A DNA stretch of 64,000 nucleotides from Isoetes taiwanensis (GCA_021234155.1 JAJEKV010000038.1:13108213-13172212), one strand, 5' to 3'; positions 35,906 to 46,869 are shown, numbered from the stretch's first letter. Numbers and translations are program-made. The notes: generated by a model from the letters alone, not told the origin.

Positions 35906-36826
35906 ATGGCGCACCAGCTTGATGAGCAGAGCAACCGGCTCTATAGAATCCGGCACACTGTCATGCAGATGCTTAGTGATCGGGGATACCTTGTTGCAGA
36001 TTTTGAGATCGCCCTAACCAAAGAACAGTTTAGGGAGAAGTTTGGCGACGAGCCCAAGAGAGATGACCTGGTCATCAGCAAAGGCAAACGAGATGACCCT
36101 GGTGAAAAGGTAATTTGAGCTGAGTATCTAAAGATCTTATTTTGAAATCATAAGTCATGTTGTAAGGGCGGCCAAAAAAAAAAAAAAGATCTTGTCAGTG
36201 TATATGAGGGAGATTACTGAAATGTTGGATCTTTCCTTCACACTGTACATTTTTTTGTTTTGCAGATTTTTGTCTTCTTTCCAGAGGAGCCAAAAGTTGG
36301 GGTAAAAACAATAAAAACCTACGTGGAAAGAATGAAGGCTGAGAGTGTCTATCGTGCTATTCTTGTGGTACAACAAAACCTTACACCATTTGCAAAGCAG
36401 TCAATTGCAGAAGCCGCTCCAAAGTACCATTTAGAAATTTTCCAGGTTCTACTTCCTGCTGTTTCCTGCTGTTTCTTGATAACCTTAGATTGAGATTGGC
36501 TAAACCTGTAACGTAGTTTTGTTATGGCAGGAGGCTGAACTACTTGTTAATATTAAAGATCATGTGCTGGTGCCAGAACATCTAATACTGACAGCTGAAG
36601 AGAAAAAAACTCTTCTTGAAAGATACACTGTGAAGGAAACACAGGTTAGTTCTGGTTATGGATCTTGGATGTGTACCATTCTGACTTATCATCCGTGCAG
36701 CTTCCTAGAATGCAGGAGAATGATCCTGTCTCAAGGTACTATGGATTGAAACGTGGGCAAGTTGTGAAAATTGTTAGACCCAGCGAGACTGCAGGGAGAT
36801 ATGTGACATATCGGTTCGTTGTGTGA
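35906..36826 (+). CDS. NRPB5: RNA polymerase II/IV/I/III shared subunit RPB5 (NRPB5-type)
   Basis: Four exons, 35906-36109, 36266-36445, 36531-36644 and 36701-36826, join in frame to 207 codons plus stop, close to the usual ~205 residues of plant RPB5. All introns are GT…AG (156, 85 and 56 bp). The product is a nuclear RNA polymerase subunit at the downstream DNA jaw. Seen motifs: [12 protein letters not shown] and [10 protein letters not shown] (N-terminal domain), [27 protein letters not shown], then the C-terminal assembly domain with [21 protein letters not shown], and the end [15 protein letters not shown] to TYRFVV, conserved with archaeal subunit H. ATG at 35906 is chosen because MAHQLDEQ leads straight into the conserved helix. 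No lesions are visible. AATAAA-like signals follow at 36839 and 37067. The last intron is near the lower size limit for plants. Confidence 0.93.
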
Positions 36827-36829
36827 ATA

Positions 36830-38930
36830 TCATGCATGGAATAAAAGTAGTAAGTTGAACCCTAATTTATGTTATCGATTCCTGTATGAAGGATATATTA
36901 TAAAAAAGAATATATTCACATTTTTCTGATTACTTAGAAAGCATTATGCTTAATCTTAATGTTCTGCCTCCAATATAAGAGCATCTCTGATACTGTTATC
37001 AGCACATAAATCGTACAGTCACTCTTTGTATTTTGTCCCCTTTGTAAGTGTTTAACCTTCTGATGTAATAAAGTCACATTGCTAATGGAGCAACATCTTC
37101 ACTTCATAAGGTATTCCTTAACTACGCAGGTTTCTGGAAAATAGTGTACTGGTTGATTCCATGCAGATCCATAGGGTTCTCCGCCAGACCAGCTTTGAAA
37201 ACATTCTAAGTAGAAAAGTCTCAGATTCTTAAAAATTTCAAAGTTTCTTCCTTTTTCTGGTATTCGAGATCCTGTTTCCAAGTATACCAAAAATCTTTTC
37301 CTTTTTTTTTACTCGTTGTAATGAAGCTGCAGAAGAAACAAGTTGTCAGCGAGATCAAAGTGAAGCTATGAAAAATATAATTCTCGTGAGAAGAGCACAC
37401 AGTGCTTAAATCTGCCATAGTGAGGAGGATCTAGGGAATTCCACATTATACAAAATAGATTATCTCTAGTTAGATGTCTTTGAACGTGGGATTGTTGGAA
37501 TCCACTAGGACTAGTTAGTCAAGATTGTTTTGTAACTGAATAATACTTTGTAGTAAAATTTGTTTCGTAATTGAATAATGCTGAGTTCATACAAAAAACT
37601 TAGGGCGGCGGCCTTGTTTTGAATTGACCGTGCGATATTGAGGGGCCTTGTTGGCCTTGTTGCTTTGAATTGAACGTGTGATATTGAGGACACTGCTAAT
37701 GTCTAATATTTGTGTAGTCTATTCTATAAAATGCTTCTGTGGAATATATTGTTCTACATTTTATAATGTACTTAGACTTGCATTGTCTAAATTTCATTAT
37801 GTAGATTAGTACTATTTAATTTTGTAAATTTGTTACAAAGAAAATGCATCCCTTGACACATGTTAGTGTGCTACAAGCATGTTTGAATGGTGAAGCATAT
37901 TCATTCATTCAATATGATATGTTTCTTTTATCGTTTCTAACTTAAAATCATACTCATAGATCTTGATCATTTTTTTGGTGTTCAAGAACCCATATTAAAA
38001 TGTTCTTGCATTTTGTATTTCATTGTCAAGTATTGAAATTCATCTTGGGTATTTCATTGTCAAGTATTGAAATTCATCTTGGGTCTTTCTGACAGTTTGC
38101 ATTTGCTCACTATCTTCAACATATGTTGATACCTTACCTCTAATATCTAAAGAACTCTGTTTAATTGATTTGTTGTGTAAATATTCAAACTGGTAAACAT
38201 GATATCAGCTTGACAAGACCAGGAGAAATCAAGCATGGTGAATATGATGTTACATAAGAAGAATATTAAATATCTACATACTGTGTAGTGGGTATGACCA
38301 ATTTCGCGTCGTATGATCTCCTTATCTTTTCGTTTATTTCGTTGCCTTGTCTTTACAAACATAATTTTTGTGCAGGTTTATGTTTATCAGACGTCGAGGA
38401 TGCCGTTCCAGCCGAAAGCATTACTAGTATCCTTGTGGTCTACCACATAGACATTGGGCATGTCCTATACTCTGGTGTATGGATGCTGTGGCATTGCGAG
38501 GTATGGGCATCTAGTTTTATGGGCATGATTACACCATAAAGGTTAGGAGACCTAGTTTGAGGCCAGTTGAATCCTTTAAGTGAACTGTGTAAGCCAATAT
38601 ACTAATGAGAACAATGTAATTGCAATAAAGAAATGCATGGCTGCCGAGGTACAAGTGGGGATGTCTGAAAACGGACGTGTGAGAATGAGTTTCAAAATCT
38701 TCATACCAGTTGAGGTATTTGCTAACATATTCTAGACGGCCCAGGAAGTTCGAAAAGCCCCAAAGACATATACGTGCTTTCTTCTCCATCCTGAGTTTGT
38801 GGATGGCCTATTTTTCAGTCCCCCGTGGGACGTTCGATTCTACGAATCATCCGGTTAACTTACAATGTGCCCCATAGTTAAGTCCTCTTTTAAGTTCAGA
38901 TACTTTCTTCCAAAACAGTATTTATATGTT
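36830..38930. other. RPB5 3' flank and intergenic sequence
   Basis: AT-rich. It contains polyadenylation-type signals for RPB5 and two short direct duplications (one at 38017, listed separately; one with TTGAATTGA(C/A)CGTG(C/T)GATATTGAGG near 37620 and 37668). An exon-like block at 38375-38500 between an AG and GTATGG has mixed open frames but no recognised domain. Confidence 0.4.
38017..38084. repeat. exact 34-bp tandem duplication
   Basis: ATTTCATTGTCAAGTATTGA plus AATTCATCTTGGGT occurs twice head to tail with no difference. It is a recent event in noncoding sequence. Confidence 0.9.
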
Positions 38931-38939
38931 AATTGTCAA

Positions 38940-39203
38940 CTAGAACGAAAGAAACAGAAAAAGAAAGGTTGCACATCTTATTGGGAGCCGTTTGAGGAGC
39001 ATAACAAAAACTCCGATGCACTAGATATTCGAGTATGGCAAGGGGAGGAAGTCATTTATACAGCTACAATGGAAGTCGAATGGCCATTATCAGAACTAAG
39101 AGTGCTAATGGAGACGGAGGAGATTGCATCCGACTGCTATAAGCAAGAGTGTAATGTAAAGTTTAGTGAGTTCACAATCAACAAGAAATTGTCTATTGCT
39201 TAG
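38940..39203 (+). CDS. hypothetical protein fragment
   Basis: An open + strand stretch reads SYWEPFEEHNKNSDALDIRV, then WQGEEVIYTATMEVEWPLSE and ends INKKLSIA before a stop. The composition is protein-like, with alternating hydrophobic residues suggesting a small beta-rich domain, but no family is recognised. It ends 180 bp before the CENH3-like copy and could be part of the same inserted segment or unrelated. Confidence 0.3.
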   Translation, partial: LERKKQKKKGCTSYWEPFEEHNKNSDALDIRVWQGEEVIYTATMEVEWPLSELRVLMETEEIASDCYKQECNVKFSEFTINKKLSIA

Positions 39204-39382
39204 CGATTTGAATTTCGTTTATTTTTCGTTTGTGTGAAATTTTTTTATAGGGCTCCATACAGTTATTTAAAAAAGTTACCAGTGTATTTTACGTTTAACG
39301 TCCATTTTTTATTATTTATCTCTTGCCAGTTATCTATTTTTTGTCAGTGCCCATAGTATAAAGCACCATCTGTTGAGAAGCC

Positions 39383-40200
39383 ATGGCTAGAACTAAGCAA
39401 ACCGCATCCAGGTGGTATAAGGCCAGGTGATTACGTTACTCCGCCTCCTTCACCTGCTTTTGAAGTCTCTGATAGAGATTCTTCTCCTTCGTCTCTGACT
39501 ATGCCTAACAGAAGGCCAGGAAAAGAACTCCGCATGACAGACGATGGGGAAGCAGCTCTAGAGTAACTAGGGAGGTGCATTCTAGTTTGGAGACAGAAGA
39601 TGAAAATGTGACAGATCGGCAAGCAGAATATGACACCGGATTGATTATTGGACCCGCTCTTCCTGCTCCTCATGTGAATGCGGCAGAAGCTTCTAATCAA
39701 AGAAGGAGAGCTCATCCACGAAAAGGGAAGGCGACCAGAAATGTGATGAGATGGTCGGAAGAGGCGGCCGAGCAACAACCTGGAAATGAGGTGGGTGAGG
39801 GTAGTGGCCAAGGGGTAGGCGTAGAGCAGCTGCAGCAACAGCCAGCAGAGCAAGGAAGAAGGAAGCGGAAGACAAAGCAGGGCATTAAAGCACTATGCGA
39901 GATAAGGAAGTATCAGAAGAGCACTAACCTGGTTATTCCATGTCTCCCATTTGCTAGGTTTGTGAAAGAAGTGTTGCAATAATGTGGTGCTATACATAAC
40001 ACCACTTACAGGATTCAAGCAACTGCCTTGAATGCTCTTCAAATGGCAGCAGAAGCAGTTGGTGTTGGTGTTGGTTTGTTCAAGGACTCCCAACTTGCAG
40101 CCATACATGTTAAGCGGGTGATTGTCCTCCGAAGGACATGCGACTGGACTTACGCATAAGGGATTCTGAGTCTTCATATAACAAGAAGAAAGGCTTGCCA
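39383..40200 (+). pseudogene. CENH3: centromeric histone H3 (CENH3)-like intronless pseudogene
   Basis: ATG at 39383 opens MARTKQTASRWYKAR, the H3-type N-terminus. A frameshift near 39428 leads into a long diverged tail (VTPPPSPAFEVSDRD and, after a stop at 39563 and another shift, PRKGKATRNVMRW and GRRKRKTKQG). The histone fold follows: IKALCEIRKYQKSTNLVIP, FARFVKEVLQ, then TAA, then TYRIQATALNALQMAAEA, GLFKDSQLAAIHVKRVIV and, after a final shift near 40128, PKDMRLDLRIRD. The region between KEVLQ and YR is about four residues longer than in canonical H3, a feature of CENP-A/CENH3 loop 1, and the tail is far longer than in H3.1/H3.3. Known plant CENH3 genes have several introns; none is seen here, so a retrocopy is likely. 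No poly(A) or duplication was found. Confidence 0.8.
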
Positions 40201-40609
40201 GATTCTAAGTCGTAAAGTGCCTGTGTATTTTATTGACATATTAATATTCCTTATAAATATAATCTGTTTTCTTAGTTGATTTCTTTCTTAGAAGGTTAGC
40301 TTCGCGTTTTTTTTTTAGCAGGGTTGCCTAACCCGAGGTGCACACTTTGCTGCAATTCTAGCTATGCCACCTGTCCTGCCACGTCAACTTATTTTTATCT
40401 CAACCGTTAAATCTCTTAATTTCGCATCGGACGGCCATGAAACTTAGAAAGTCCTTGAAAATTACTTTCTCTCTTCTCCGACCATCCCGATTTCCGCATC
40501 TGCTTCTGTGCTGGCTTTTCCGAACAACATTCTGGCTACCTAATCAATCACGGGTTGCCTTCTTTAATTGCTTGAAGTTGTTAGCTTTTCCTTTGAAAAT
40601 TTTAGGGCC

Positions 40610-41114
40610 ATGGCTTTGGGATCTAGCACCGTCTCGCCTTACAGGGACAGAACAGGTGAATTCCTTGTTGCTGCAGAAAGACTTGGAAAAGCAGCAACAA
40701 TTGTTAATGGCGCTTCCTCCACAATGCTAGATTCTCGTTCGCATGAAAAACCCACAACTTTTCAGACTGGTTTGCATATGCAATCTGAATTCAATAGAAG
40801 GGCCCCTCATATTGGCTTAGGGATTCATCACACTTCTCAAAAGCTCGCAAAACTGGTTCTCTGTAAGTAGATAATTGTCAAGTAGCATCTAATTGTACTT
40901 AGGTAATTTATTTTCTTTGCTTCCATTGCAGTGGCAAAAAGGAAAGGTGTCTTTGATAATCCTGCTTTGGAGATCCAAGAGCTAACAGCTCTCATAAGAC
41001 AGGACATTAGAGCTCTCAATGCAGCATTTACTGAATTGCAGCAGCTCTGTGATGGTGAAAGTGAGAGTGTAAAGATGACAAGGGAGGGCAACCAACATAC
41101 TGCAACTGCTTCAG
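40610..41114 (+). pseudogene. Golgi syntaxin (SYP31/32-type Qa-SNARE), first two exons only
   Basis: Exon 1 (40610-40862) begins MALGSSTVSPYRDRTGEFL and contains MQSEFNRRAPHIGLGIHHTS and KLAKLVL. Exon 2 (40932-41114) reads AKRKGVFDNPALEIQELTAL and LIRQDIRALNAAFTELQQLC. Spliced at GT…AG they match the N-terminal part of SYP3-class syntaxins, which act in ER-Golgi and intra-Golgi fusion. No later exon, SNARE helix or membrane anchor is found in the next 20 kb, so the gene is either truncated or has a very long intron. The visible exons have no lesion. It lies 400 bp after the CENH3-like copy on the same strand. Confidence 0.75.
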
Positions 41115-41119
41115 GTAGG

Positions 41120-42240
41120 TATTAATTTTTCCCTCTTTCTTTGCATTCTCTAGCAGAGTTGCCTCTTGGCACTTCTTTCACCTCCTTACATATCTATTCC
41201 GCTGGAATGCTAAGCTATCAATTTTACTCGTTGAAATAGACTTCCAGGTTTGCACAAAACCGTTCTATAAAGAGGAACAGTCTCCTGCATCCAACAAATT
41301 TTGCCTCCATATTACTTGGGTTGATTCTTCCTGCTAACTAAACCAAAGTTTTCAGATCATGCTAAATGCACTTGCCATATGCAACAGCTTCCACAGTGAT
41401 TATCCTTCCCAGTTAGCAGAGCCAAGTTCCAAAATTCCCTCATGAATATGCATTCGACCATGGTTAAACATAAATCTGATGCCTGAAATAATGTCATCTG
41501 TAATATGGAGGCTAGTCGTCATGTGATGGAAAGTAGTTAAACAGATTGAGTGCAAATGTTGGCTAATAAAATAAATATATCAAGGCAGTCTTTGCTTTTT
41601 GTTCTCTTATCTACCTGCCTAATTTTGGTTTAAATGCAGGCATAATTTTCCACATCCTTGCTTAAGATACCAACGATGCATCTTGATCTCCATTCGGCTA
41701 TCTTTCCTGGCTATGCATGAGCTGTGAGCATGGGCTTCGGTATTAGGTTTCCATCTCCATTTGACATTTCCATCTATTGCGTAGAAAGTTGGAGCGCATA
41801 TTTGCTACTTGATTGCTTGGCCATGTCCTGTTTCCCAGGACTTTGTACATAGGTATCTAGAGGTTTGGCAAAGGCTTTCACAAATGCATAGGCAATCAGA
41901 TGATAAGGTAAACATGCGTCCTCTGTTCTGTTGTAGCCAGGCCTGTACTGAATTAATTTTTTTCAAATATAACAGTTGGCCTTTTGCAGGTGTAAATGGA
42001 ACTAGAAATCGATAACGATGTTGTTGAACATGGTCTAAACAAGGAACCAGGTAGGTTGCATATTATTGTTTCTCAAAAAGAAAAAATTGCTTCTATACGT
42101 TATTCTATAAGCAAAATAATTATTCAGAGTCATCAATAGAGCTGCCAAACTCGAGCACATAATCTTGCATTTAACTAATCTAAGAGTATGAACTAAAAAG
42201 ATTAAAGTATATTAATTTTTAGACCCAATTATGAAACACT
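41120..42240. other. intergenic or intronic, one exon-like block
   Basis: After the syntaxin exon 2 donor there is no recognised coding sequence except a block at about 41840-41909 flanked by CAG and GTAAAC that reads DFVHRYLEVWQRLSQMHRQS. The family is not recognised, and it does not match the expected next syntaxin exon. Confidence 0.35.
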
Positions 42241-42265
42241 AGATAGTCAGCCATTACATTCTAGA

Positions 42266-42470
42266 ATGGAAGTCATGACAGAGGCTCCGATGTTAAGAGC
42301 TTTAAGGTTTGGCACCTCTGAAGAAGAATGGGCACTTTTTGTCATGGTTGGGAACTCTTTATACACTTGTGGGCGATTCAATCACTGTGTTAGGAGGTTG
42401 ATATTGGCTTTTGCATCCAAAGCAACTCAAGCTAGGTTGGATTTAAATCTTTACATGGTAGGATTTTTGT
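42266..42470 (+). other. open coding-like block, unrecognised
   Basis: About 65 codons read EAPMLRALRFGTSEEEWALF, then NHCVRRLILAFASKATQARL. The amino-acid pattern looks like alpha-helical protein. It precedes the helicase-like blocks on the same strand and may belong to the same decayed copy, but it could not be placed in that family. Confidence 0.3.
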
Positions 42471-42540
42471 GGTTTGTCATTTTTTCCTCCTTTTTTTTTA
42501 CTGCAAAGGCCTTGTAGGATAATTGCTTCTGTTTATAGCC

Positions 42541-43545
42541 GTGAAGAAGATGACGATTGGAATATTTTAGCTTTCCTGATTTCACAAGCAGATGTTGAGT
42601 GTTCTTGCAATCAGATGCTACATGCGTTTGCTCTGCTTCTACCAATGCATGGAATGTTAAGAAGTCCTGAACTTCGACAGAATACCAGGATTGGTAAGTA
42701 TGCAAATATTTTGAAGGGATTTTATTAATGTGTCTTTGAAATTTAGATGTCGATAATTTGGACAGGTTTGTGGTCAAGTCAGGGTTGGTGAAGCGGCGTC
42801 TGTTTGATCCCTTGTGTGGGAAGCGTCGCATGTTTAATCCCTTGTGGGGGATGAGCAGTATGAAGGCATTCTTAATCGATGGAGGGTCAACAACACAACG
42901 TGTAGGTCATGCAGGTCGAACTAGAACTGGCATTTGCTTTCATCTTTGTAGTGAGCTTGAATTCCAAACAATGGATAAGCATAGAATTCCAGGCACTTTA
43001 ACTGTTGCATTAAGCTTATCTATGATAAAACTTCTTGCTTTTTAAATAGAAGATTTTGAGAGTTTTGATTTCATTGTAGCGTCGGGCCAAATTCAACATG
43101 CCTTGCAGTAAATGAGTTACGTCAGCTAGGTGCAATCAGATGGCAAGGGGATTGGTGTTTAACAAACTTGAGGATGGACTTATAAAGCTTGGTATAGAAC
43201 CACGTTGGCAAGACCATATTGGATTCTAGGGCTTAGGGTTTTGTTGGTGAGGGCTTTATATTTTGCAGCACTCTATCCTCCGGAGGAAGTATTTTTCATA
43301 GAATTGGGACAGAAGAAGAAAAAGACAGATCTTATTGTCTTAAAATGAGGTTTTGCCATCCACATAGTGACCTTCTGATCTTCCTCTTTGCATATCAAGA
43401 ATGGGATGCAATACCTGCCAAGTTTCAGAAAGCTTGGTGCCTTGCTAATAGCATAAGGTATCCCGCAATGAAGAACTGCAATGAAACTGCTATAGAATTA
43501 CAACTTGCCTTAAGCATGAATTGGAGATGGACATGTGTCTAGACT
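42541..43545 (+). pseudogene. DEAH11/12-type DExH-box RNA helicase fragment, decayed
   Basis: Consecutive + strand blocks in changing frames match the second RecA lobe and following region of the plant DEAH11/DEAH12 helicases, which also carry a C-terminal RBR ubiquitin-ligase part. The blocks are DWNILAFLISQADVECSCNQ (42.55 kb), VKSGLVKRRLFDP, STTQRVGHAGRTRTG (motif VI), IEDFESFDFIVAS, NELRQLGAIRWQGDW, LSSGGSIF, and MRFCHPHSDLLIFLFAYQEW to 43.5 kb. The motif VI consensus QRxGRxGR reads QRVGHAGR here. Stops follow LLAF and the LRMDL block. The ATPase motifs I and II and the RBR part are absent. No introns are evident in this piece. Confidence 0.6.
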
Positions 43546-43859
43546 GAAATTTGATACCTAAAACTTTAGAGGAACTTCTATGCTGCCTATAAGTCATTGC
43601 TAACAAATGACAACGCCATAAGCTTTGCAGGCTGCTGTAATAGCTTATATAGTTGTTGGTGGCGAAGGTTCTGAAGATATAGTAAGGCAGTGCTTGTTGA
43701 GAAACAATGGGCAGTTGTGCAACAAGCATCTAATGTTCGGTTTTGTTGGTTCTGGCAAAATTTCTCTTAAATGCAGTCTCCACGTTTATGAGGCAAGTTG
43801 TTTTTCGCATGTATGATTGGTTATAAAATTGAATTCTACTTTTCTTCTTGACATAGGCA

Positions 43860-45006
43860 GTGCCTCATATATGGCCATTGGCCATTCTTTGTAGCTAGAG
43901 TAGAGCCATCCTAGAACCCTTATTCAACATCTTGAACCCTAATCAAGGAATCCTAACTATAAGTTAGATATGTATGATTAGGTTAGATGTTATTCTGATG
44001 ATTATTATGTTATCAAGTTATGTGATGATGGTTGATCATGTTTGCTCCTCTTGTATTGGGAAGGGGGGTAGAGACATAGCAGCCATTACTTAGTAATGCT
44101 CCTAGTTAGACCCTTTAGTTCCTATTATAAGGCCTATGCATAGGAACCCACCGGGCTACGGGGGCTATGCTGTGACTCAGCACTACATAACAAGGCTAGA
44201 GACGAGATGGAGGGAGGGTCCCTGCTGAGCGCGGCTACTGGGGACTCATAGCGGGCTAGGCTTATGGCCGGTCACTTCGTGTGGGCCGGGCATGGGTCCG
44301 ACACCTCCTGGACCAATGGTGTTGCCCTGCCTCTCAAGAGCTGCAGGTGACGGCCTAGCTCTTGTTTTGGGGGGTTAAGTCGGGGAAGAATCCTGTGTCG
44401 CCACGATTCTCCAGCCGCCCGTGGAACCTCTAGACCTCGGGAAGGAGATGCAACCCTTCCTGCCGCGATGGACTGGGGAGATGCAACCTGGAGTAGTCTC
44501 GATAGGTGATACCATGGGATTATGTATCCGGAAGGCTAGAGTCATGCCAGAGCCCGATCTAGCTCATCTGCAAAGTATGCACAGGAGGGGCGGATAGAGT
44601 GGTCAACCCTAGCCATTGTCTCGAGCCAGCCTCCCCATTGTTATGACTCGGTCTGCTCTATCTTGAGGCCTAACCGTCAGTCTACTTCTCCCATGAGTTA
44701 GAGCCGGGGTAGGAGCCCTCATGTTTTATGACATATGTTTATCTCTGTTGTAGCTATGGATATGTGGATGGGCTATCCTTCGATGTAGCGTGATGTATTG
44801 TATTGCTAGTACTGACATTGTTATGCTTCCGCTGATATAGGGGCCCATAGGGGAAGGGCGTGCAAGATACCTTTGTGTCCCCTTCCCGCACTAGGGGTAC
44901 CCTGGAGTGCGGGATAGACGGAGGGCCCGTGCGGTCGAAGGACCGGATGGGGGATTTCCTGTGAAGTGTATGGCCGGGTGCCGTATATTTTGTAGGGAGC
45001 GTCACA
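43860..45006 (+). mobile_element. 5'-truncated LTR, same family as the 29.1-30.8 kb solo LTR
   Basis: The landmark TATTGGGAAGGGGGGTAGAG lies at 44056, 950 bp from the end GCGTCACA at 45006. In the complete copy the same landmark (29873) lies 953 bp from its end. Shared words also include GCACAGGAGGGGCGGAT, TATGCTTCCGC and GGGGAGATGCAACC. The first ~600 bp of the LTR, including the TGTGACG terminus, are missing; helicase debris lies where they would be. The open readings on either strand are incidental. Confidence 0.75.
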
Positions 45007-45420
45007 AAGGTGCATGAGCCCAAAAGATGTGCAAGTAGTGCATGACTTCGCTCTCTCCCCATGCATCTATGTAAGCCTTAATAAATTTGTTAGTCGCCAC
45101 ATTTCTGCATCTTCTTTTGTGAGGCCCATTCTTTGAATGTATGGGAACAATTCAAACGATGCATTCCATGCCTTTTTTTCCCCTCAATGTGGAACGAATG
45201 CCTTGTTCTGTATCAACCAGCAATTTTCTATATTCATAGACCCTTTTTACCCATATTGTTTTTGTTGGAAGCCTCTTTATGATTTTTTATAAAGCGTCGA
45301 GCTTTCACCCCTCCAATTGACACCTTACGAGGCACATTTGTTCTTCCTGCCTTTTTCTCATCGAGCTCTAATTTGACATTCCCACCATGCAAACCTGCTT
45401 CTGATAGAACCTATTCAACT

Positions 45421-46860
45421 CTATGAATTCCTTCCTCTCTTCTCTTCTTCTCTAAAATGTTCCACACAAATCTGCAGCTCAAAGATATCATGTTGTCGAT
45501 GATTCTCATAAAGTTGTGCAAAGTGCAGATATGGAATCTCTCCAATGGAATGGGAAAATACCATGGACCTTGGGATCCTTTTCTCCTCTATTAAGAGTAT
45601 TTGCTTGATTAAGAGACTATCACAGGGTTGAAACCGTCCTCCCAGTACTTGACTTCCTTGCATGATTGCAATAGAGACAACTTTTGCATGTTCATTCTCC
45701 TCCATTACTTATGTTGTATATTGCTTTCTCAATTTTTAAACCAGAGGCCAAGTGAAAGATGACTTTGTAAGAACCATATTGATCTACTTGCAGTTTTCCC
45801 CCTCCCTTGAATCTGGATACTATACTCGAGATGTCAGTTTGGTTGAACACCCATTTTAGTACCTCGTGTGTTTCTTTCTAAACTTTAAAGAGACCTAACC
45901 ACCAGGTGTCATCTTCAGATTGACATGACAACAATTTCTCGGCTTCCTTCTTCTCCGTGTACGTCACCGCTACATCTTTCTTGTTATTCTTGTTGCTCTT
46001 TGATTTAGCATGTGCAATTGCATTCTCTATTGCTCTATTCATGATTGCTCTATTCATGATGACAATGGATACCCTCTCATACTTCTCAAACTTGGTGAGT
46101 TCCATTTCATCCAATTTTATGCAAACTTCAGTCTCACCATTGATTCCTTCAACTGTTAAGTCATAATATTTGATAAAGAAATGTAAGAGACCAACTAGGC
46201 CAAGGCAAATATTATTGCGTTCATTCATCCCAACTATTCACAACAATCCCATTCTCTCCTAATATGGCATCTACCATCTTTGTCCTAGTAACCCTTGTAT
46301 TCTCAACAATTTGTGGACGTGGAGCAAATACTTTTTTTGTGCTCATTCTTTTCAACGCTTCGTGGAATGGCTTGAAGAGAGAACGGTAACCAAGCCTACT
46401 AATGTCTACATCGTCACAAATAGTTTATACATCTGCCACTTCTAGCTTCTTGTATATCTCTCCTAGTACTATTTCCAATACCATCTTCTTTAGAGAAGAG
46501 TTGTAAGGCTGACGAATCATGTCTACTATATCCTTGTTTGTCGCTAGGTTCTTCACTACATAACCAAGATTGCTTCTAGTTTTGCCACATCTTGATTGGC
46601 CTTTGCTAGTGTTGTAAATACACCTTGTGGCCGCGACCCTGCATCTGAATGCATCTGATCCAAACTTCAGTTCCTCTTCGGTCGAAAGTTCTTCTTCCTC
46701 TCTTGCAAGCCAAGCGGTGTCTTCTTCAAATTCTTTAACCTACACTGAAGCCCAAAGTTTGCTCTTTCAAGCTCTTTGATTTTTTCCTGCAGCTGCCCTA
46801 TTACCAATTTGGCCTTGTCCACTTCATATCTCAAAGAGTTTTCTCTCTGGAAGCCATCAC
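45421..46860 (-). pseudogene. unrecognised multi-block gene, frameshifted
   Basis: The reverse strand holds a run of coding-like blocks. First, a coiled-coil (NSLRYEVDKAKLVIGQLQEK, then IKELERANFGLQCRL) at 46.85-46.67 kb. Second, a helical domain (MVLEIVLGEIYKKLEVADVY and DVDISRLGYRSLFKPFHEAL) at about 46.5-46.35 kb. Third, a 116-codon block (LVGLLHFFIKYYDLTVEGI … VAVTYTEKKEAEKLL) at 46.23-45.88 kb. Fourth, a 94-codon block (FAQLYENHRQHDIFELQICV) ending at 45421. Stops and frame changes separate them. An 11-codon duplication (IMNRA IMNRA) occurs in the third block. No family is recognised. It could be a lineage-specific gene or a transposon-encoded protein. Confidence 0.4.
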
Positions 46861-46869
46861 TCCTTTCCT

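Noticed and set aside
39431-39853. 140-codon reverse-strand open reading opposite the CENH3-like tail
   Set aside because: The + strand in the same place reads the histone tail and fold in order; the antisense reading has no recognisable domain.
44754-45066. Overlapping reverse-strand readings of 81 and 102 codons
   Set aside because: They lie within the truncated LTR; the frame is not shared with the other LTR copy.
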